Origin: Campylobacterales bacterium
Lineage (GTDB): Bacteria > Campylobacterota > Campylobacteria > Campylobacterales > Sulfurovaceae
Reading direction: 5' to 3'
Assembly (NCBI GenBank): GCA_014763885.1
Contig: JACXUO010000006.1
Coordinates: forward strand, 1 to 46,763
DNA: 46,763 nt
The translations under genes were made by a program, and so were the position numbers. Numbering within the stretch: the first letter of the stretch is position 1; every line of letters starts with the position of its first letter. Under the pieces are notes generated by a model. It saw only the letters and a list, made by a program, of their open reading frames with translations. It ran no database searches and was not told the origin of the DNA. Below are positions 40,428-46,763 of the stretch, piece by piece.

Positions 40428-41120
40428 TTATCTCCTTTTGGTTGAAGTGAGCCCCGCACCCAGCCAGGACTGTACTCCTCCACGGTACCATTTGATTTTC
40501 CGGGGAGGGTACCCGACTTCCAGCAGTGCATGGACCATCTTGGGGGACTGGCTGCACCATGGCCCGTTGCAGAAAAGCAGGATCGTTTTGGCATCTGTAA
40601 AATCGTACTGACCTTCCTCATTGACGATCCTTACCCCCATCTCTTTGAGTGCCTGTTCAAAGAGGAACTCGTACTGTTCCCGGTACTTGAAGTGGTGGAA
40701 GGGCATATTGATGGCGCCCGGTATCGTCATGTAGCGATACCACTTCTCTTTACGACTGTCGATCAGGAGCATATCTTCTCTTGTCTGCATCGCTTTGATA
40801 AACGCCAGCGTTTCAAGTTCACCGTAGGTCTCCAGTTCCGGATGGAGTTTCATCGGCTGCAGGTGACCCGTGGTATGGACGAAGGTAGATTTGCACTTAT
40901 CGGGCACTTTTGCATGGGCATAGTTTCCTGTCCAGACCATCTCGTTCGTCAGAAGTGCTTGCCTGTTGCACTGTTCAGGTATCTCTCTTTTGATAAGTAT
41001 CTGTTGTATATCCTTTTGGGTAAAGTGATGCTTTGTCATGACCCCCCTATATTCTATCCCCTCCTCAGCCAAACAGAGTACACTCACCAAGATAAAAGTG
41101 ATGAATATCTGCTGTTTCAT
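40428..41120 (-). CDS. periplasmic rhodanese-domain protein
   Basis: This 230-aa protein has a signal peptide (about 1-18, ILVSVLCLA). An N-terminal region of about 75 residues has CNRQALLTNEMVWTG and a CKST box. The rhodanese domain (about 100-228) carries LLIDSRKEKWYRYMTIPGAINMPF and the active-site loop LFCNGPWCSQS, in which the first Cys is the sulfur carrier; KWYRGGVQSWLGAGL ends the fold. It may transfer sulfane sulfur in the periplasm, which suits a sulfur oxidiser. ATG 41120 is used, with AGAGG seven bases away. Tandem TGTGTA repeats lie about 50 bases upstream. Confidence 0.85.
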   Translation of the reverse strand: MKQQIFITFILVSVLCLAEEGIEYRGVMTKHHFTQKDIQQILIKREIPEQCNRQALLTNEMVWTGNYAHAKVPDKCKSTFVHTTGHLQPMKLHPELETYGELETLAFIKAMQTREDMLLIDSRKEKWYRYMTIPGAINMPFHHFKYREQYEFLFEQALKEMGVRIVNEEGQYDFTDAKTILLFCNGPWCSQSPKMVHALLEVGYPPRKIKWYRGGVQSWLGAGLTSTKRR

Positions 41121-41168
41121 AACCATACCTCTTTAAATATGATCTTTTCTCTTGATAGTAGCATAAGG

Positions 41169-41186
41169 AATGTGTAGCAATGTGTA
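41169..41186. promoter_or_regulatory. tandem TGTGTA half-sites before rhodanese and Hcp-like genes
   Basis: AATGTGTA occurs at 41169-41176 and again at 41179-41186, so the half-sites are 10 bases apart, one helical turn. They lie between the leftward rhodanese gene (start 41120) and the rightward Hcp-like gene (start 41246). Similar pairs, 11 bases apart, are found at 46264. Confidence 0.5.
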
Positions 41187-41245
41187 ACTGAGAAATTAGA
41201 TAGATAATGATTGGGTACACCATAACAATTATGCTACAATCTGCC

Positions 41246-41644
41246 ATGCAAAAAACAATACGTTTATTTATCATTGTTTCATCTATCAGTATGTTTCTCT
41301 ATGGTGGTCAGATGACGCAAGCTGCTTTTGAACTGACCTTGAAAAAGTGCGAGGCAGAGAATGAGGGTGCGGCATGTGCAAAGCTCTACTACTATTTCAT
41401 CTCAAGCAAACGCTCCTATCTTGCCGATCTGCAGGTAGACAAACAAAAGGCGCTCTATTATGCGAAAAAGGCATGTACACTGAATGACAGGGACGGGTGT
41501 ATGACTGCGGGGATGACGCTCTACTATGGAGATCAGCATGCAGCGATCGCCGCGGACAGAAAGTAGGGGAGAGCACTGCTCAAAAAAGCCTGTGAACTGG
41601 GACAGGAGGATGTCTGTAGCTTTTTTTTCAATCCAAACTTCTGA
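41246..41644 (+). pseudogene. Hcp-like cysteine-rich Sel1 protein with in-frame amber codon
   Basis: This is a signal peptide protein (MQKTIRLFIIVSSISMFLYGG) with Cys-paired Sel1 repeats as in Helicobacter cysteine-rich proteins: KKCEAENEGAACAKL, KKACTLNDRDGCMTAG. Codon 107 is TAG (41564-41566), yet the same frame goes on with GRALLKKACELGQEDVCSFFFNPNF to TGA at 41642, which is clearly the next Cys repeat. So it is a nonsense mutation, a sequencing error, or read-through. The extended -10 TGCTACAAT (41232-41240) is only five bases before ATG 41246; if that promoter and start are right, the mRNA would be leaderless. Confidence 0.75.
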
Positions 41645-41662
41645 TCCCCTTTCCCCAAATCA

Positions 41663-41671
41663 TGGTACAAT
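41663..41671 (+). promoter_or_regulatory. extended -10 promoter of CDGSH gene
   Basis: TGGTACAAT lies 30 bases before ATG 41702. Confidence 0.5.
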
Positions 41672-41701
41672 AGTGCAATACGACCTCGAAAGGAGTCTCA
41701 G

Positions 41702-41971
41702 ATGGACAAACCGGTCATTGCGGATAACAATCCAGTCATCGCTTCCCTCGAAGAGGGGAAGAGTTACCTTTTTTGTACGTGCGGAGTCTCAAAGGCGCAG
41801 CCTTTCTGTGACGGAAGCCATAAAGGGAGTTCTCTCAAACCCCTGAAGTTCACAGCGAAAGCCACGACACAGAAGTGGATGTGTATGTGCAAACATACGG
41901 GCAATCCGCCGTACTGTGACGGAACCCATCAGAAGTTTGGAAAGGAAGATGTGGGAAAGGTTCCGGAGTAG
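41702..41971 (+). CDS. double CDGSH iron-sulfur protein
   Basis: This 89-aa protein has two CDGSH [2Fe-2S] motifs of 3Cys-1His type: CTCGVSKAQPFCDGSH (about 25-40) and CMCKHTGNPPYCDGTH (about 60-75), spaced as in tandem bacterial mitoNEET-like proteins. It likely carries electrons or clusters in the cytoplasm (no signal). AAAGGAG precedes ATG 41702. It is monocistronic, and its stop is followed by the convergent histidine kinase. Confidence 0.9.
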   Translation: MDKPVIADNNPVIASLEEGKSYLFCTCGVSKAQPFCDGSHKGSSLKPLKFTAKATTQKWMCMCKHTGNPPYCDGTHQKFGKEDVGKVPE

Positions 41972-42044
41972 ACCCGCTAGGAGGCAGGGGATAACCGGCA
42001 AAGATCATCCGGTCATTTCTCTTCCCGGAATAGGCAGTTTTACG

Positions 42045-43217
42045 CTAGAGCAGGTCGCTGTCAAGGAGCTTTTCCTGATTTTTTTTGATACTGAACTGCA
42101 GTGTGATCCTGGTACCGTATTGGGGATCAATCGAGATAAAGCTTTCATCCAGATAATCACTGATCGCCTCCATCAAAGACAATCCCAGAGAGTTGTTGGT
42201 ATCTGTACCACTGAAACCCTGCCCGCTGTCTTCTATCATCAGGCGGCAGGTATGGTCCTCTGTCAGGCAGGTGACCCTGATCTCTTCCTTTGTATCGGGC
42301 AGATAGGCATGTTCTATCGCATTTGATACCGCTTCGTTGACAAACAATCCGATATAGGTTGCAGTAGAAGTATCCAGGGTGAGTTCCTTTTCGACCTCTA
42401 AAATGATTTTATGTTTGGTCAGAAGCTGAAGACTTGTGATAATGCTTTTGAGATATGCTTCGATATCTACGGTGGTGGGTTTGTTGTTGCAGGAGAGCTG
42501 TTCATGTACCAACCCTATGGCTTTCAGCCGGTTTGCCTGGGAAGATAACACTTTTTTGCATTGTTCATTTTTCACTCTGTTGGACTGCATAAGCAGCAAC
42601 CCCATGATCATCTGAAGGTTGTTTTTGACTCTATGGTTCAGCTCTTTGAGCAGTATTTTCCTTGAACGGCTGAATGTGAGCAGTTCGGTCTGGAAGTTTT
42701 GCCGATACTCTTCGAAGCGGTAATGAAGAAATGAGATACCGGTGTACCCGATCAGTATCTCGACATAGAGTGAAGAAGGGAATATGATCGGTTCTATGAT
42801 CCTGAAGTGACTGTTGACTACAGCGAGGAAAATCATAACTACCATAAGGACGGTAAACCTTTTTCCATTTTCTGTACCCAAAAAGAAAAAGATAAACACG
42901 GGAAGTATGGCGAGGGCAAAAAGTGAAAATTCAGGATTTTCGCCGATGATGAAAAGTGCCAGAACAACCAGCAGCGAAACAGAAATGATCAGGATGGAAG
43001 CAAAGCTCCTGAGCGTGATCAAACGAAAATAGTAGAGGGAAAAACCTGCTATTTGGGCAAGAAGAGCAGTGACTTCCAGCCATACCATGGTATCAAAATG
43101 ATGTTTGTAGCTCTCATAGGTATCTACGCTGACAATGATCAGTGAGATAATAAAAAAGAGTTTGGTGAGCCTTAGAAAGAGTTGTTGCGTATTTCGATGG
43201 TAGAGATCATTTTTCAT
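42045..43217 (-). CDS. orphan sensor histidine kinase, HisKA_2 type
   Basis: This 390-aa protein has five to six N-terminal membrane helices (about 14-160) with very short loops, then a HisKA_2 dimerisation domain with the phospho-acceptor H195 in LKELNHRVKNNLQMI. The ATPase domain has the N box LFVNEAVSNAIEHAYLP and the G box DSGQGFSG plus LGLSLMEAI. It has no periplasmic sensor domain, so the signal is probably sensed in the membrane. No response regulator is adjacent. ATG 43217 lies behind a gap of about 250 bases. Confidence 0.88.
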   Translation of the reverse strand: MKNDLYHRNTQQLFLRLTKLFFIISLIIVSVDTYESYKHHFDTMVWLEVTALLAQIAGFSLYYFRLITLRSFASILIISVSLLVVLALFIIGENPEFSLFALAILPVFIFFFLGTENGKRFTVLMVVMIFLAVVNSHFRIIEPIIFPSSLYVEILIGYTGISFLHYRFEEYRQNFQTELLTFSRSRKILLKELNHRVKNNLQMIMGLLLMQSNRVKNEQCKKVLSSQANRLKAIGLVHEQLSCNNKPTTVDIEAYLKSIITSLQLLTKHKIILEVEKELTLDTSTATYIGLFVNEAVSNAIEHAYLPDTKEEIRVTCLTEDHTCRLMIEDSGQGFSGTDTNNSLGLSLMEAISDYLDESFISIDPQYGTRITLQFSIKKNQEKLLDSDLL

Positions 43218-43470
43218 AGGATTGTTGCATACTTATTGGTATAGGATTTGATAATGTCAGTATGGGGGGTGAGCAGAAAACGGTGTACCGGAATCTTCTT
43301 TTGAACCTATAGCATCTATTGCGGGCACCCTATTGCATTATCCGGTTCTATTTTATCATAACTTCGCCGTTTTTCTAAGCAGGTGCCTCTATCCCCGGCA
43401 ATCAGGCGATCAAAACGGATTGTTCTCTGAACATTTTGGATTTTGAAGAAATGTGGACGGCGGCTTTATC
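43218..43470 (-). other. intergenic region before histidine kinase
   Basis: About 250 bases lie between the stop of copB and the kinase start, both leftward. It should hold the kinase promoter. I see no gene, tRNA or strong hairpin. Confidence 0.4.
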
Positions 43471-45489
43471 TTAACGGGATGGCCGATCTTTCAGCAGTCG
43501 GGCATTGAACGCAACGATCACTGTACTGAGTGACATCAATACCGCCCCAAGCGCAGGTTTGATCATGATCCCCCATGGAGCGAGCACACCCGCCGCCAAA
43601 GGGATCGCGATGAGATTATACCCGCTTGCCCACCAAAGGTTCTGCACCATTTTACGGTAGGTTGCTTTGGAAAGCCTGATCGCATCGGTGACACGGAGGA
43701 GTTCGTTTTTTGTCAGGATGATATCAGCGCTCTCTATCGCGATATCGGTACCTGCACCGATCGCGATACCGATATCCGCCTCCAGGAGTGCCGGTGCATC
43801 ATTGATCCCGTCTCCCACCATGGCGACAATCTTCCCTTCTTTTTTGAGCTGACCGATCTTCTGAAGTTTTTCATCCGGCAAGAGATTTGCTTCATAGTGT
43901 GTGATCCCTGTCTGCCTTGCGACCTCTGCGGCTACCAGGACATTGTCGCCTGTAAGCATATAGCTTTTGACCCCCATGCCATCGAGCATAGTGATCGCCT
44001 CGCTTGCATCTTTGCGGATAGAGTCCTCAAGCAAAAACAGACCCATGATCTTGCCGTCGGCTGCCAGCCACACCTTGCTAGCTTCTTCTGACTCATATCT
44101 ATGCATCGATTCAGGGATATCCAGTGACTCTTTTTCCAAAAGCTGCATACCCCCGATCATCACCGTTTTCTCCTCGATTGTGGCTTTGGCACCTATACCC
44201 GGATAGGCTTCAAACTTTGTTATCGGTATCGGTCCGATCTGTCGCTCTTTCACATAATCGATAATCGCCTTTGCAAGAGCGTGTTCGGAGTTTTGTTCCA
44301 AAGAGAGGGCATACCGAAGCATCTTCTCTTCATCTTCCAGGGCGTAGATCTCGGTGACACTCAGTTTGCCCTCGGTGAGCGTCCCGGTTTTGTCGAAACA
44401 GATCACATCTACATCACGCAGTTTTTCAAAGGCTTCACGGTGACGTATCAGTATCCCTTTCCCGGCTCCCAGGGAAGTTGATATCGCCGTGACGAGGGGC
44501 ACAGCCAGCCCCAGGGCATGGGGACAGGCGATGATCAGTACAGTGATCGATCTCTGTACGGAGTCCCCGGCTGAGGTAAGCATAGACCAGACTGCGAAGG
44601 TCACTGCGGCAACGCTGACCGAGAGATAAAAGAGCCATCCGGCTGCCCTGTTGGCAAGGTCCTGGGTATGGGATTTGCTCCTGGATGCCTCCTGCACCAA
44701 AGAGAGCATCTGCGAGAGATAGCTCTCCTTCCCCTCTTTGCTGATCTCTACTTTGAGTGCACCGTCAAGGTTGGTGCTACCCATATAGACCTTTTCGCCC
44801 CTTTTTTTATAGACAGGCTTTGACTCGCCCGTCAGGAAAGCCTCATCAGCCATGCTTTCGCCCTCTTTGACGATACCGTCTGCAGGGATCTTCTCTCCCG
44901 GACGGATCAGGATCAGATCATCGACCTGCAGGGCTTCGATAGTCACCTCCTCCTGGCTCCCGTCCGGTCTGATCCTGACCGCCTCCTGTAGCATCAGTTT
45001 GACCAGCTCACTCAGTGCGCTGCTGGCAGAAAGCAGGCTTTTTGCTTCGATATAGTGACCGATCAGCATGATATCGATCAGGGTGGCCAACTCCCAGAAA
45101 AATGCTTTGCCTTGATGAAAGAAGAGTGTGGAAGCGGAGTAGAAGTAGGCCACGGAGATTGCCATAGAGATCAAAGTCATCATCCCGGGTTTGAGCGACC
45201 TGATCTCATCTCCCATCATCGTCAGAAACGGCCAACCGCCGTAGAGATAGACAAAAGTGGACAAGAGAAGCACAATGTAATGCTGGTAGGGGAGAGTGAC
45301 AGCAAACCCAAACCACTCCTGGATCGTAGAGGAGAGCATCAGAATAGGTATCGTAACGATCAGGGAGACAATGAACCTTTGTTTGAAAGCCTGCATATGA
45401 TGCATATGTCCGGTTGGATGATCATGTTCTGCGTGGGAGTCTGTACCGTGAGCATGATCCCGGGAAGCTTTATGGTGATGCATCTGCAT
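43471..45489 (-). CDS. copB: copper-exporting P-type ATPase, CopB/P1B-3 class
   Basis: This 672-aa P1B ATPase has a His-rich N-terminus (HHH, HDH, HGTDSHAEHDH) instead of CxxC metal domains. It shows TGES (220-223), the membrane ion motif C322-P-H324 (CPH, typical of P1B-3/CopB rather than CPC), the phosphorylated D366 in DKTGT, and TGDN and GDGINDAP near the C-terminus. It exports copper to the periplasm. ATG 45489 has AGGAG six bases away. It lies 57 bases after sodB on the same strand; a GAGGC hairpin between them may only partly stop transcription. With the divergent multicopper oxidase it makes a copper-stress cluster. Confidence 0.93.
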   Translation of the reverse strand: MQMHHHKASRDHAHGTDSHAEHDHPTGHMHHMQAFKQRFIVSLIVTIPILMLSSTIQEWFGFAVTLPYQHYIVLLLSTFVYLYGGWPFLTMMGDEIRSLKPGMMTLISMAISVAYFYSASTLFFHQGKAFFWELATLIDIMLIGHYIEAKSLLSASSALSELVKLMLQEAVRIRPDGSQEEVTIEALQVDDLILIRPGEKIPADGIVKEGESMADEAFLTGESKPVYKKRGEKVYMGSTNLDGALKVEISKEGKESYLSQMLSLVQEASRSKSHTQDLANRAAGWLFYLSVSVAAVTFAVWSMLTSAGDSVQRSITVLIIACPHALGLAVPLVTAISTSLGAGKGILIRHREAFEKLRDVDVICFDKTGTLTEGKLSVTEIYALEDEEKMLRYALSLEQNSEHALAKAIIDYVKERQIGPIPITKFEAYPGIGAKATIEEKTVMIGGMQLLEKESLDIPESMHRYESEEASKVWLAADGKIMGLFLLEDSIRKDASEAITMLDGMGVKSYMLTGDNVLVAAEVARQTGITHYEANLLPDEKLQKIGQLKKEGKIVAMVGDGINDAPALLEADIGIAIGAGTDIAIESADIILTKNELLRVTDAIRLSKATYRKMVQNLWWASGYNLIAIPLAAGVLAPWGIMIKPALGAVLMSLSTVIVAFNARLLKDRPSR

Positions 45490-45516
45490 AACTGACTCCT
45501 GCTTTCTCCTCTTTAA

Positions 45517-45530
45517 GAGGCGACAGCCTC
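45517..45530 (-). terminator. weak hairpin between sodB and copB
   Basis: GAGGC-GACA-GCCTC forms a 5-bp stem (six with a wobble pair). On the minus strand it is followed by TTAAAGAG, with no U run, so it is at best a partial terminator or processing site. Confidence 0.4.
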
Positions 45531-45546
45531 CGTAAGAGAAGGGATT

Positions 45547-46224
45547 TTATGTATTGCTGTGATCTGCCCTGTCAAGCGCATCGATATATTCGCAGAGTTC
45601 ACTGTTGTCGTTGCAGGGGGTGATATGTTCGGTTCGTTTTTCATCAAACTTCAGCAGGTTCTGCGAGACAAAGTCCCAGTTGATCAACTCCCACCACTTC
45701 TCCAGATACGCCGCTCGGGCATTTCTGTAGTCGATATAGTAGGCGTGTTCCCAAACATCACAGGTCATCAACGGGGTATGTCCGTTGAGAATGGGGTTGC
45801 CTGCATTGGAGTGTGCTTCTATCTCCAGTACCTCACCGTCATTCAGCGAGAGCCATACCCAGCCGGAGCCAAAGAGTTTTGCCGCAGTATCCAGAAAGGT
45901 CTCTTTGAATGCTTCGAACGAGCCGAAATCCCTCTTGATCAGCTCCAGCAGATGGTGGGAGGGGCTGCTCTTTTCGCCGCTGATGCCGTTAAAGTAGAAA
46001 TCGTGGTTGAAAACCTGTGCGGCATTATTGAAGATACCACCTTCTGACTTCAGGATGATATCTTCAAGATGCATCTCTTCAAACTTGGTCCCTTTGATAA
46101 GTGCATTGAGGTTGTTGACATAACCCTGATGGTGTTTGCCGTGATGATATTCAAGGGTTTCAGCCGAGAGTATCGGCTCCAATGCATGTTTGTCAAAGGG
46201 AAGCTCCATTAATATGTGTTCCAT
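45547..46224 (-). CDS. sodB: iron superoxide dismutase
   Basis: This 225-aa Fe/Mn SOD has metal ligands H27, H74, D156 and H160 (YHHGKHH, FNHDFYF, CDVWEH). Q70 in NNAAQVFNH is the position that marks Fe-type enzymes; LFGSGWVWLS and YYIDYRNARAAY complete the signature. A tail of about 25 residues beyond the usual end is rich in acidic and polar residues (KRTEHITPCNDNSELCEY) and contains two Cys. It has no signal peptide, so it is cytoplasmic. AAGGAG lies five bases before ATG 46224. Upstream are tandem TGTGTA sites shared with the divergent multicopper oxidase. Confidence 0.95.
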   Translation of the reverse strand: MEHILMELPFDKHALEPILSAETLEYHHGKHHQGYVNNLNALIKGTKFEEMHLEDIILKSEGGIFNNAAQVFNHDFYFNGISGEKSSPSHHLLELIKRDFGSFEAFKETFLDTAAKLFGSGWVWLSLNDGEVLEIEAHSNAGNPILNGHTPLMTCDVWEHAYYIDYRNARAAYLEKWWELINWDFVSQNLLKFDEKRTEHITPCNDNSELCEYIDALDRADHSNT

Positions 46225-46263
46225 CGTTTCTCCTTTTATTTTCTTTATTTATAATAGTTAACC

Positions 46264-46319
46264 AATGTGTATTGTATGTGTAGTTCAGGATATCTCAGTG
46301 GATACACATGCTTTACACA
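46264..46319. promoter_or_regulatory. two tandem TGTGTA site pairs between sodB and multicopper oxidase
   Basis: On the plus strand TGTGTA occurs at 46266-46271 and 46277-46282, 11 bases apart. On the minus strand it occurs at 46314-46319 and 46303-46308, again 11 bases apart. So two direct-repeat pairs face each other over about 55 bases, 42 bases from the sodB start. Direct half-sites one turn apart are typical of OmpR-type response regulators. Confidence 0.6.
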
Positions 46320-46437
46320 CCAATTACTTATGATAGGAAAAACAGGTCTCAAAATTGAAACATCTGGTCATGTCTGAATATACAGTAAGACGTAAGTAAA
46401 GAAATGCCGGTCCTTATTGGATTCAAAGGAGTGAACG

Positions 46438-46763
46438 ATGGACAGAAGATACTTTTTGAACTATTCGGCGATTACTGCTGCCTATCTCCTCACGGGGTGC
46501 GAAGAACGCAGGGAGAGGGATGGGGGCAAAGCTCCTCAGCCTGCCTCTGCCGCTCCCGCGGCCGTACCGTTCCCGGAAAAAGAGGAGAAGCTCTCTGAAC
46601 AGATGATACCTTTCACCCAAAAACTAAAAATCCCCGCTGAGGTGAACTTTTCTCAGCTCAGAAAGACGGCATTTAGCGCGCAAAAGAGCCAAGTGAATAT
46701 TTTCCCTGATACCAAAACAGAAGTATTGACCTTTCAGGGAGAGCTGCCCAACCCCACGATCCG
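46438..46763 (+). CDS. Tat-exported multicopper oxidase, N-terminus (partial)
   Basis: Only the first 108 codons lie in the window; the frame is open to the end. It starts with a twin-arginine signal (MDRRYFLNYSAITAAYLLTGC), in which C21 in LLTGC could also be a lipobox. An Ala/Pro-rich linker follows, then LTFQGELPNPTI, the beginning of the first cupredoxin domain of multicopper oxidases (laccase/CueO/CopA type: GxLPGPTIR). Copper ligands lie beyond the window. AAAGGAG is seven bases before ATG 46438. Its position opposite sodB and copB suggests periplasmic copper(I) oxidation. Confidence 0.75.
   Translation, partial: MDRRYFLNYSAITAAYLLTGCEERRERDGGKAPQPASAAPAAVPFPEKEEKLSEQMIPFTQKLKIPAEVNFSQLRKTAFSAQKSQVNIFPDTKTEVLTFQGELPNPTI

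Overview
The window looks like chromosome of a sulfur-oxidising, chemolithotrophic member of the Campylobacterota (Epsilonproteobacteria), most likely near Sulfurovum/Sulfurimonas. Three things support this. The block tgt / TrkA-like / aroB / MscS / mtaB / FtsH-like keeps an order I recall from Helicobacter and Campylobacter. Several proteins are lineage-typical forms (MagIII glycosylase, BioV esterase, short zinc-finger RecO, CetB-like PAS protein). Promoters mostly show an extended -10 (TGnTAnnnT) with no clear -35. There is no prophage, insertion sequence, CRISPR array or rRNA.

Layout. 1-5250: tRNA-Pro(GGG); a tiny zinc-ribbon gene; a leftward Rieske / cytochrome c / FccB-like flavoprotein operon for periplasmic sulfide or other electron transfer; then a decayed patch with a frameshifted DUF4405 membrane gene, an internally deleted DUF2798 gene and a frameshifted second copy of the zinc-ribbon gene. 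5550-12810: PAS energy-taxis protein, fused TRAP permease without its binding protein, MoxR ATPase, small RHH-like protein, fructosamine-kinase-like protein, TlpA-like thioredoxin, PhnA, lysine-rich histone-like protein, small HTH-like protein, and recO whose conserved N-terminus has no standard start codon. 12990-19700: gltB (without gltD), then inositol-phosphatase-like / accD / thiE-like. 19695-25660: haem-binding protein, CYTH-CHAD protein, a PlsC+GNAT fusion resembling OlsF ornithine-lipid synthase, and a Na/Pi cotransporter. 25980-36890: tgt against a rightward, tightly overlapping run from a TrkA-like protein through aroB, mscS, mtaB, an FtsH-like AAA protein and bioV, then Nudix, magIII and an SDR. 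37170-39660: a 12-repeat Sel1 protein, mog and two small genes. 39760-41650: a deleted proB, a rhodanese operon and an amber-interrupted Hcp-like gene. 41700-end: double CDGSH protein, orphan histidine kinase, CopB copper ATPase, Fe-superoxide dismutase and the start of a Tat-exported multicopper oxidase.

The most notable points are: the FtsH-like protein keeps a complete AAA module but has lost the HExxH zinc-protease motif; tandem TGTGTA sites about one helical turn apart lie between sodB and the multicopper oxidase and again before the rhodanese operon; five genes carry clear lesions (proB, DUF4405, DUF2798, zinc-ribbon copy 2, Hcp-like), which means either real gene decay or consensus errors; the Sel1 gene has a higher-order 324-bp repeat. 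No wholly new multi-gene system can be demonstrated, but the Rieske-cytochrome-flavoprotein operon and the inactive FtsH paralogue are good candidates for under-described biology.
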